DNA from: Pyrinomonadaceae bacterium
GTDB taxonomy: Bacteria > Acidobacteriota > Blastocatellia > Pyrinomonadales > Pyrinomonadaceae
DNA length: 64,000 nt
Assembly (NCBI GenBank): GCA_019694395.1
Contig: JAIBCC010000030.1
Span: 1-64,000, forward strand
Direction of reading: 5' to 3'
Numbering within the stretch: position 1 is the stretch's first letter; every line of letters begins with the position of its first letter. A model generated the notes under the pieces. That model was not told the origin of the DNA. It made no database searches and was given only the letters and a program-made list of their open reading frames with translations. Of the stretch, positions 18,101 to 25,278 are shown piece by piece. The position numbers and the translations under genes were made by a program.

Positions 18101-18761
18101 TCCGATCGAGGTTTTGGTGGTTCGTCCCGATGTAGTTGTCCAATGTCAGCAAACAGGCGGATGCGCGGATGGAAACGGCGGATTTTTTGCTAACGGATTT
18201 ACGGCAAACTTACCGTCATTCGGTTCGAGCTTTCCGTCATTGCCAACCGGATTTGTGGCAGTTGTCAACACTCCCGGCGGCGGAAACTCGCGTAACATTC
18301 GCCGCCCGAATTTAATTGCCGGAGTGGATCCTTATTTGGATAACGACCGCAACTTTATTAATCCGGCGGCGTTTGCGATTCCAACGGCAGGAACCTGGGG
18401 AAATTTTCCGCGCAATGAATTATCAGGTCCGGTTTTCCGTCAGGTTGATTTGACCGTCGGCAAAAAATTCTATTTCTCGGAAACGATGAATTTTGAATTC
18501 CGCACGGAAATTTTCAACATTTTCAACAACACAAATTTTGCCAATCCGTCAGTTACTTTGAACAATGCGTTGCCGAATTTGAGTTTCAATACGGGAACCG
18601 GAGTTTATTCAGCCAGCACTTCAAACGTATTACAGCCCGGGCAAGCCTTTACTCAAGGTGCAGCCGGTTCAACTTTCGGGTTGCTTCGCTCAACCGTTGG
18701 ACGCACCGTCGGACTCGGTTCAAATCGTCAAATCCAGTTTGCTTTCAGATTTAATTTCTAA
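15177..18761 (+). CDS. Oar-like TonB-dependent receptor with N-terminal carboxypeptidase-regulatory domain
   Basis: 1194 aa from ATG 15177 behind TAGGAG. Signal peptide ends LFAQ. A CarboxypepD_reg-like beta domain (about 25-110, GTVTDGGGAIVPGATVTV) is followed by a plug (PVNGRQLSQLYL, GGQINVVTKSGSNEFHGSVFE) and a long outer-membrane barrel ending NRQIQFAFRFNF, with a terminal Phe as in barrel proteins. This is the very large Acidobacteria/Myxococcus Oar family. It is probably an outer-membrane channel for polymers or peptides. The terminator 27 bp upstream suggests regulation in the leader. Confidence 0.93.
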   Translation: MNHRFISTVLFLTISLFVTSNLFAQTDQGKITGTVTDGGGAIVPGATVTVKNEKTGDTRTINVTADGTFSVVALPPSTYTITASGGNFEPAKQEKIQLLVGQELKLSLLLQPKGVSAQVDVVSGEEIPLNISSASMSVNVTPREVAGLPVNGRQLSQLYLQAPGAVNSGTGTFGDIRFSGRAVQQNIIRYDGVEGSAIIDASPGNLNGEVPSPFRLQSSLENVQEFRVESSNFPAEYGTGTGGQINVVTKSGSNEFHGSVFEYLRRDGLDARNFFDNVTTGISKSKLQLDQFGGSIGGPIIKNKFFFFGSYEQYRGRFGLNFVEAAPSLSLAQAGALIPGTSTPVNPAVQPFIAGFRSSAATVIPNASATAGFDIVQLQANESTDEKAAAARFDYQINQHNKLYFRFFRDQGTDIAPEGVSGRVVTIRAVPQNGVAGYQWFNKSGSLINEFKVGYNGAQTRINGSAPTVGGLDFTNITLNISGSVANTGIAGQGASSGISIPGGLVRANSATNGRGQPYTPYSIGFIDSLNWIKGNHNIKFGGELRLIRLYTDRQGGTTYTFSNLAAFLNNTPTSIQYLGDVSAPSPFNNGLSGQPLAKQEYYIGYAQDEWKIRPGLTLNYGLRYEFYAPLREQNDKQVLFNIANGTIRPSSESAFLSSKKNFGPRIGLTWSPNQNGTGFFSGGNTVVRGGFGIFYGPGQTEDQIQPIESDRISSTISSGSLLAFPANLAGIAANFSNNPTNRTYQPRAYSNNYQIPERVYQYSFSWQQHLPYNFVSTVGYVGSQGRNLFLRSVANKILPGNATVSNTATAFPTGVGVINRVNGTGQVTGVTTVREFDILNANAVSSCAASATNPICRPFAEIDYKTSGGDDSYNALQLSLVRSFNTGLTLNMQYTFAKSQGTTAGSNEARTSAQLDNFEADRGRNNFDIRHTFNLSALYELPFGKGKKFDFGKTGDFLLGGWQVGTILNARSGVPIEVLVVRPDVVVQCQQTGGCADGNGGFFANGFTANLPSFGSSFPSLPTGFVAVVNTPGGGNSRNIRRPNLIAGVDPYLDNDRNFINPAAFAIPTAGTWGNFPRNELSGPVFRQVDLTVGKKFYFSETMNFEFRTEIFNIFNNTNFANPSVTLNNALPNLSFNTGTGVYSASTSNVLQPGQAFTQGAAGSTFGLLRSTVGRTVGLGSNRQIQFAFRFNF

Positions 18762-18793
18762 AAGCAATCACAGAACAAGGGGATAAAAAAGGG

Positions 18794-18820
18794 CGAGTCG
18801 GAAACGGCTCGTTTTTTTTT
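18794..18820 (+). terminator. Rho-independent terminator of the Oar-like gene
   Basis: CGAGTC (18794-18799) pairs with GGCTCG (18806-18811) with one G-U, loop GGAAAC, followed by nine T residues. It lies 33 bp after the stop codon. Confidence 0.85.
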
Positions 18821-19066
18821 CTGCCAAAGTAAAATGTTACATTGCTTTAACTTTTCTGTAACATTTTACTGCTACGCTGTTTTTCCAAAACAAAAAATAT
18901 TGGGGGAATTTTCCCGAAAAAGGTGAAATTTTCATTGGCGGCAAAATTCAATTTTGGAAAAGACCTGTAATTTTGCGGGTTGAAACAAAGAATTTTGTGG
19001 CAGCAAATTTGCGGACTATTAAATTCGGTTGGTTGAATAACCAATCTAAGGAGAACAAAAAATTTT

Positions 19067-19291
19067 ATGGCATTAACATCGGAAATTACAATTTCATTGA
19101 AAAGAACTTTTAGTAATGCAGATGAAAAAGCTGTTAAATATCTGATGTCACAATGGCTTGTTTATGACGTAAAGATCAATCGTCATTATTCAAGTGCCGA
19201 AATTCATCTTTTTCATACTGCGGGAGCTAAACCTAATTTGGTCAAAGAATTGGAGGAGCTTTTCCCAAATGAAAATATGACCGGAATGTAA
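19067..19291 (+). CDS. Small hypothetical protein
   Basis: 74 aa, ATG preceded by AAGGAG at a somewhat long distance (about 13 bp). It is a compact mixed alpha/beta sequence with no signal peptide or membrane segment. The middle (EKAVKYLMSQWLVYDVKI) looks like a helix and a strand. I do not recognise it. It stands alone, followed by an inverted pair of TAATTGG words at 19291-19345 that could act as a weak terminator. Confidence 0.65.
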   Translation: MALTSEITISLKRTFSNADEKAVKYLMSQWLVYDVKINRHYSSAEIHLFHTAGAKPNLVKELEELFPNENMTGM

Positions 19292-19348
19292 ATTCGTAAC
19301 TTGTAATTGGTAATTGCAAAATATTAAACGAATTACCAATTACGAGTT

Positions 19349-20362
19349 TTATCGCAAATGCCATTTTAAAAAACTGACAATTTTATAACCGTCAATATAT
19401 TTCCAAGGAGATTCTCCAAGCGTATAATGTCCACAGGGAAGTGCGGTTTTACTATGTTTGATCTTGTGGTGTCGTAAACCTTTGATAGTGTCGCGCGAAA
19501 GCTCAACCGGAAAACTCAGATCATAAAGTGTGTAGATATATTTTTGCGAACGAGGTTTTTGAGCAGCAAGTTTTTTCAAATAAGTTGCCGGACTGATTTG
19601 CGACCAAAATTGACGCAGTTCTTCGAGAGTTACTTCTTTTTCTAAACTTTCCCGAACATGATGCGTCGTCAATCCGTGCCAAACGACATCCGCCACATAA
19701 CTTGAAACATGATTAAAAACAGCCGCATCAATCTGCAAATCGTGAACGAATGCCATAAATCCGATGCACGAACCAACACTTGTTCCCACTAATCCGACTT
19801 TTTCATAGCCTTGCATTTTCAACCATTTAACTGATGCTTTGGTATCCAAAACCGCCTGGCGAATGCTTTGCAAAGTCAATCCGATATTCGGTGCGACCAA
19901 ATTATCCGAGCGTTCATATTGCGGAGGATTTCGCTCTTCGTGATACGGCAAAGTTAAACGAAAAGCAGAAACGCCGACTTTGTTTAAAAGGCGTGCCAGG
20001 GCAAAATATGTGTCGGGTTTTGCGTTCCAATGCGGCAAGATCACGACTGCCGCTTTTTTATTTTTTTGATACGGAAAAAATTTTGCTCGAACCAGATTAT
20101 TTTCTGTTTCGTTTGTTTGCAATGCGCTCTGCCAGGTCAGATCCGTGTCGTGAACCTGGTAATCAATTTCATTTTTGAGCGCGAAATAATCATCGCTGTT
20201 GGCGGTAACTTCTTGAGAAAAATCGTGAAAGAAACGGCGCGGATCTTCTCCGTTCGGATTTTCTTTGACAAATTCCATTCCCCAATCAAAAGGGCGCACA
20301 ACCCGGTTACTATCCTGACCGATAAAAAAACGTTCACGGTTGTGCATATATCTTTTGAGCAT
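19349..20362 (-). CDS. Alpha/beta hydrolase family protein
   Basis: 337 aa. The hydrolase core starts about residue 105 (AAVVILPHWNAKPDTYF). The nucleophile elbow GTSVGS (about residue 195) has the GxSxG-type Ser, and a late His in PCGHYTLGESPW is a likely catalytic base. The first 90 residues are an N-terminal extension. It has no signal peptide and is probably a cytosolic esterase or lipase of unknown substrate. The HWNA oxyanion region differs from the usual HGxG. Confidence 0.85.
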   Translation of the reverse strand: MLKRYMHNRERFFIGQDSNRVVRPFDWGMEFVKENPNGEDPRRFFHDFSQEVTANSDDYFALKNEIDYQVHDTDLTWQSALQTNETENNLVRAKFFPYQKNKKAAVVILPHWNAKPDTYFALARLLNKVGVSAFRLTLPYHEERNPPQYERSDNLVAPNIGLTLQSIRQAVLDTKASVKWLKMQGYEKVGLVGTSVGSCIGFMAFVHDLQIDAAVFNHVSSYVADVVWHGLTTHHVRESLEKEVTLEELRQFWSQISPATYLKKLAAQKPRSQKYIYTLYDLSFPVELSRDTIKGLRHHKIKHSKTALPCGHYTLGESPWKYIDGYKIVSFLKWHLR

Positions 20363-20519
20363 AAATTTCTATGGTAAGAAAAAAGTCGGAAAGTTTAAAA
20401 GTGGAAAAGTGGAAAAGTTATAACCAGATAATTTAAGTTCTGAATTTTCGATTAAGCTGAGTATAACTTTTCAAGCATCTGAAACCGCTTTAAAAGAAGA
20501 TTTAAACTTTTTCACCCTT

Positions 20520-21893
20520 TCACTTTTCCAACTTTTCACTTTGAAAAGCCGGTTCCTGAAAACTTGCTTTGGATGCCGGATCCCCTGCCGTCATTTGTAA
20601 AGCAATAATCATTTGCTGTCCTTTCTCGCGGTGTCTCGGCATTCGCCAACGGAAAATAATTGCGCCAAATAAACAAATTAACCCGCCTAATGCAACTGTT
20701 TTTGGTGCGCCTAAAATTTCCGCCAGGCTTCCGGCTAAAAGTGCTCCGAGCGGGGACATTCCCATAAACATCATCGAATAAACGCTCATCACCCGTCCGC
20801 GAATTTCATCAGGAACCATCGCCTGAATCAAAGTATTTGACGAAGACATTTGCAGCATCATCGAAAAACCGACCGGAATTAATAAAACCAAAGAAAGCCA
20901 GAAATTTGACGAAAATGAAAATAAGATCAGACTTATTCCCAATCCGCCCGAAGCATAAGAAACCCAACGTCCAAGCCCGAAAACTTCGCGCCTCGAGGCT
21001 AGAATTAGTGTTGCAATTACAGCCCCTAAGCCGCTTCCGCCCATTAAATATCCAAGCGTATCCGAACCCCCGCCCAAAATTTTATCCGCAAAGATCGGCA
21101 TCAAAACGGCATACGGCATTCCCATTAAACTTACCAAACCCAAAAGTAAAAGAATTCCGCGAATTGGCGCAGTTTTGGCGACAAACGAAAAACCTTCGGC
21201 AATATTTGAAAAAGTCGAGCCTTTTCGCTCCCGCACAACAGGCGTAATTTTCATCAGCAAAATTCCAATGATTACGGCGATATAACTCACTGAATTACCC
21301 AAAAAACACCAGCCTTCTCCAACAAGTGCCACTAAAATTCCGGCAATTGCAGGACCTACGATTCGCGCTCCATTGAACATCGAAGAATTAAGCGCAATCG
21401 CATTGAGCAAATCTTCTCTGGCGACCATTTCCGAAACAAATGCCTGACGAGTAGGAATATCAAACGAATTTGCCAATCCGAAACAAACTGCAAAAATAAA
21501 AAGATGCCAGACCTGGATCGTTCCCGTTAAGGTCAAAATCGCCATCACCAAAGCTATGATCATTGCCGAGCTTTGCGTAATTACCAAAATTTTCTGACGA
21601 TTATAACGATCCGCTGCAACGCCTCCAAAAGGAGCTAAAAAAAAGACGGGAATTTGAGACGCGAACCCGATCAATCCTAACAAAACAACCGAACCCGTTA
21701 AACGATAGACGAGCCAGCTCTGCGCGACTGACTGCATCCACGTTCCGGTTAATGATATAAATTGTCCGGCGAAAAATAATTGAAAATTACGGTGGCGAAG
21801 TGCCCGAAAGGTATCAGTGAGTTTTCTTTTAGAACTTTCTTCCTCGTTTTGCCCGTTTGCCCTTTGAACTTGCTCGTTTACTTCCCTTGCCAT
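20520..21893 (-). CDS. MFS transporter, EntS/MFS_3-like exporter
   Basis: 457 aa with twelve hydrophobic helices. The first loop (FRALRHRNFQLFFAGQFIS, then GTWMQSVAQSWLVYRLTGS) and GVAADRYNRQKIL after helix 2 are typical of the MFS_3 group (enterobactin exporter EntS and relatives). It would export a small molecule using the proton gradient; the substrate cannot be told. Charged N- and C-terminal tails are cytosolic. Strings of AAAAGTGG words flank it. Confidence 0.9.
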   Translation of the reverse strand: MAREVNEQVQRANGQNEEESSKRKLTDTFRALRHRNFQLFFAGQFISLTGTWMQSVAQSWLVYRLTGSVVLLGLIGFASQIPVFFLAPFGGVAADRYNRQKILVITQSSAMIIALVMAILTLTGTIQVWHLFIFAVCFGLANSFDIPTRQAFVSEMVAREDLLNAIALNSSMFNGARIVGPAIAGILVALVGEGWCFLGNSVSYIAVIIGILLMKITPVVRERKGSTFSNIAEGFSFVAKTAPIRGILLLLGLVSLMGMPYAVLMPIFADKILGGGSDTLGYLMGGSGLGAVIATLILASRREVFGLGRWVSYASGGLGISLILFSFSSNFWLSLVLLIPVGFSMMLQMSSSNTLIQAMVPDEIRGRVMSVYSMMFMGMSPLGALLAGSLAEILGAPKTVALGGLICLFGAIIFRWRMPRHREKGQQMIIALQMTAGDPASKASFQEPAFQSEKLEK

Positions 21894-21967
21894 AAATCTG
21901 TTTCCTATTTTAGCTGACTATTAATAAATAGTTTACATAAATTTATCGCAAAAGTTTTGTCCTCTAC

Positions 21968-21996
21968 TTGACAAGATAATCCAAAATTCTTAATCT
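21968..21996 (+). promoter_or_regulatory. Promoter of the tRNA-Asn gene
   Basis: TTGACA at 21968-21973, a 17-bp spacer and TAATCT at 21991-21996. A small hairpin (CGCCTT pairing with AAGGCG, 22004-22020) lies between the promoter and the tRNA 5' end at 22025. Confidence 0.75.
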
Positions 21997-22024
21997 TTAG
22001 ATTCGCCTTTACTTAAGGCGATGT

Positions 22025-22382
<358 letters not shown>

Positions 22383-22429
22383 CTTTTGACTAATTAGAAA
22401 ATACTTAATACTGAACAATGAAGTTCAAA

Positions 22430-22819
22430 TCATTTAATATCTTTATCCTCGTCTATCCAAATTTGAATTGCACGTCTAGTTAGCTCAATTTCTGAAGGAT
22501 TATGAAAACCTCTTTTTGCAAAATCTTCACGAGCAATATTAATGTTACCTTGATACTTAGTCTCGTCGTGTAAAACAATTTGTTTCAGGTGTTGTCTAAG
22601 TTGGATTAACTCATCATCATTATCAAGAAATAATCTTCCTGGTTTTAAACGTATGGGCGGTAAAGTAATATCAACAAAATCTAGTTTTAACGGTATTGGT
22701 GGCAATTTAAGCAAGGTAAGCCCGTTTGAAGATTGCCGGAAAAAATATAAACGAGTGGCTAATATTGCTGATATGACTAAAACAGTCATAATTGGGAAAA
22801 AAATAAAACTATAATACAT
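22430..22819 (-). CDS. Small membrane-anchored hypothetical protein
   Basis: 129 aa. One N-terminal transmembrane helix (FFPIMTVLVISAILATRLYF), then a cytoplasmic or periplasmic part with a proline-rich linker (LPPIPLKL, LPPIRLKP) and a charged helical C-terminus (ELTRRAIQIWIDEDKD). I do not recognise the family. It lies between the tRNA att copy and the integrase remnant, probably as part of island 1. Confidence 0.6.
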   Translation of the reverse strand: MYYSFIFFPIMTVLVISAILATRLYFFRQSSNGLTLLKLPPIPLKLDFVDITLPPIRLKPGRLFLDNDDELIQLRQHLKQIVLHDETKYQGNINIAREDFAKRGFHNPSEIELTRRAIQIWIDEDKDIK

Positions 22820-23083
22820 ATTTTAAATATCCTCCTAAAATTGTTACTTCAATTTTAACCTCATTTTGGTCTCTCAAGCCTTAATCAGATGAGAGGAGGA
22901 AATAAAAAGGTTGCTTAAATCAAAATACAACAAATTAAAATAAGTCCTAGAATCTTAAATTTGGTAAATATAAAGCCAAGATTAGCCTTAATCTAATTGG
23001 TCAAATTGACTGAAGTGATCAACGGCACAGTAAGAAAATGTTTGTAATCGCTCAAGAAGTCTTTTACCTTTCAAACTTACTTT

Positions 23084-23440
23084 TCAACTTGCCTTTTTTT
23101 GTTGTCCGACAACGAAATTTTCTAAAACATTGACAACATTTCTTCGGCTTTCCCGCGTCGCGTGTGAATAATGCAGAATTAAATTTGCGTCCGAGTGTCC
23201 TGTGATTGTTCCAACTGTTGAAAGGTAAAATCCGGCTTTAAGCCTTTCCCTAACGGCTGTGTGTCTCGCATCTTTTTCTTTTTCACTTTCGATTTTCTGT
23301 AAACGCTTTTCCAGCACTTCAACGACAAGCGGAAATTTTCTAGTTTGAAGCTGATATTTCCCTTCTAAATCTCATTGGTTTTAATTCGGACAACGGCATT
23401 TTCCGCAAGTCACCCAGCCTTTGCTTTATTTGAGTAAAAT
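23084..23440 (-). pseudogene. Tyrosine recombinase (integrase) remnant 1
   Basis: The C-terminal piece (23084-23317) retains the recombinase end box: GTITGHSDANLILHYSH, with GH and the nucleophile Tyr. Upstream, another frame reads AENAVVRIKTNEI followed by a stop, then KGNISFKLENF, matching AENAVARIKISEKEGK in the remnant at 29110-29440. The catalytic centre between them (first Arg, Lys, HxxR) is missing. So this is a deleted, frameshifted gene reading towards the tRNA, as usual for tRNA-targeting islands. Confidence 0.75.
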
Positions 23441-23469
23441 TTCTTATTGCTATTGTGTTTTATTGGTGA

Positions 23470-23670
23470 AACTTAAAAGTCAAATTAAAAGAGCTTTTGC
23501 AAGCCAAAGATAAGAGTTTACTTGCCCTTTCCGAAGAAACAGGTATTTCTTACAATACTTTGCATCGAATAAAAAAGAATACCGTGCAAGGGATTACTTA
23601 TGATGTGCTAGAAAAAATCTGTCTCAATTTGGATTGCACACCTAACGATCTGCTCGTTATCGAAAAATAA
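23470..23670 (+). pseudogene. Cro/C1-type HTH regulator, start lost or frameshifted
   Basis: The open frame reads KVKLKELLQAKDKSL, then LALSEETGISYNTLHRIKK (helix-turn-helix) and LEKICLNLDCTPNDLL, a compact XRE-type repressor. No ATG or GTG exists in frame: a stop at 23467 precedes it and the first alternative is TTG 23497. A GTG at 23466 would work if one A of the AAAA run at 23475-23478 were skipped. It may be a broken gene, a frameshift-controlled gene, or use TTG. It sits upstream of the methyltransferase operon, where a controller protein would be expected. Confidence 0.65.
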
Positions 23671-23997
23671 TCAATAATTAATTTCCGGGAATTTTTAGGT
23701 TGAAGGAAGATCGCTGCATTGCGAAGGCGGAGGTCTGCCAGTCAATTGATTTGGATCACTACCTTGACACGGTAGGGGTTGGGTTAGCATTTGCTCCGGA
23801 GGCAAAAGGTCGATTGAATATTTACTATTTAAAATAGTTACGAAAAAACTTTAAGAATTTAGTTCCTAATAATCAATTTAATGATGTTATAGAATTGAAA
23901 AAGGTTGAGATTTTATGTTTTTTCAATTAAACTATCTTGTTTTATTTAAAATTCCCAGTAAAATGAAAGATTTTTGTTTTTCATTTAATATCAATAA
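23671..23997. other. Intergenic region with a tRNA-Val-like relic
   Basis: No gene is seen. Bases 23759-23775 form a perfect anticodon arm CTACC-TTGACAC-GGTAG followed by GGGTT, as in many bacterial tRNA-Val(GAC). A D arm, T arm and acceptor stem cannot be built around it. It is GC-rich compared with the AT-rich surroundings. Confidence 0.5.
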
Positions 23998-25278
23998 ATG
24001 GATACATTCCTTGAACAGTTCAGCGAACCGGCAGATGATAGTTGGACGTTTCCAGGTCATCTATCAACTAATCACTTGACTCATGGCTATCACCGTTATC
24101 CGGCAAAGTTTGTTCCTCTCCTTGTCCAAAAACTAATTGAGGAATATACGAATAAAAACGATAAAATCGTTGACATTTTTGCAGGGTGCGGAACTACATT
24201 AGTAGAGTCAAAGATTCACGGTCGTGAATCTATCGGGGTTGACGTTAACCCAGTTGCACAACTTATAACCAAAGCGAAAATTACCCCGATTAGTCCTGAA
24301 AAATTGACTACTTCCAACCTTATTATTTTCGACCAAATAAAAGAATTCAATTTTTCAGAACTTTACTTTTCGACTAAACATGAACGTATCGATTATTGGT
24401 TTAGATTTGAAGAAAAAAATAAGATTGCTTACCTACAAAGGATTATTCAATTAGTTGATGATGATGATTTAAGAATATTTTACTCATGTGCACTATCTAA
24501 TATTTTAAAGACTTGTTCAAAATGGCTACAATCAAGCACGAAACCTCAAATCGATCCAAAAAGAAATGAGGATATTCCTGATCCTTTTGAAAAATTTATC
24601 ATTCAAGTTAAACGAATGACAAAAAAAAATTTGGAGTTCTATGAACATTTAGTTGAAAAAGAATACTTATTTACTAAATGTGAAATTCACAATGCAGATG
24701 CAAGAAATACTGGCATTGAAGAGAATTCTATTGGAGCAATAATTACCTCTCCGCCATACGTTACATCCTATGAATATGCTGATATTCATCAGCTAACTGG
24801 ATATTGGTTTGATTTCATCAAAGAAATCAGTTCTTTCCGAAAAGACTTCATTGGAACATTTTATTCAAAAAATGAAAATAAAGACGTTGAACCTCCAATT
24901 GCCAAAAATATAGTTTCACAACTGGAAGAAAAAAGTGACAAATATGCCAGGGAAATCGCTAAATATTTCAATGATATGTTTGATGTTTCCAAAGAAATGT
25001 TTAGGATTTTGAAACCTGGAGGAACTGCTTGTTTAGTGATTGGAAATACAAAGCTCAAAGGTGTTGAAATTACCTCAGCCCAGGCTTTTATGGAAATGTT
25101 TCTCTTAAGCGGTTTTGAGATGTCGAAGGTAATAAAACGCCAAATTACTCGTAAACTTATTCCAACTATTCGGGATAAGGATACCGGCAAATTTACAACT
25201 TTAGGAGATGAAAATAAGCAAGAAGTTTATCCCGAAGAATATATAATTATTGCTAAGAAAAAGTATGGATTCTCATGA
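23998..25278 (+). CDS. Site-specific DNA methyltransferase (N4-cytosine/N6-adenine type)
   Basis: 426 aa. AdoMet-binding motif I VDIFAGCGTTLVESK (about residue 57) comes before catalytic motif IV TSPPYVTSYEYAD (about residue 250), an amino-methyltransferase of N4-C or N6-A type. A late RILKPGGTACLVIGN matches motif VI-VIII strands. No restriction endonuclease is adjacent. The stop overlaps the start of the GHKL gene by 14 bp, so it is the first gene of a translationally coupled operon. In context it could mark self DNA for a defence module. Confidence 0.9.
   Translation: MDTFLEQFSEPADDSWTFPGHLSTNHLTHGYHRYPAKFVPLLVQKLIEEYTNKNDKIVDIFAGCGTTLVESKIHGRESIGVDVNPVAQLITKAKITPISPEKLTTSNLIIFDQIKEFNFSELYFSTKHERIDYWFRFEEKNKIAYLQRIIQLVDDDDLRIFYSCALSNILKTCSKWLQSSTKPQIDPKRNEDIPDPFEKFIIQVKRMTKKNLEFYEHLVEKEYLFTKCEIHNADARNTGIEENSIGAIITSPPYVTSYEYADIHQLTGYWFDFIKEISSFRKDFIGTFYSKNENKDVEPPIAKNIVSQLEEKSDKYAREIAKYFNDMFDVSKEMFRILKPGGTACLVIGNTKLKGVEITSAQAFMEMFLLSGFEMSKVIKRQITRKLIPTIRDKDTGKFTTLGDENKQEVYPEEYIIIAKKKYGFS

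Noticed and set aside
23998..25278. Complete type II restriction-modification system
   Set aside because: No restriction endonuclease-like gene is next to the methyltransferase; its operon partners are GHKL and receiver proteins.
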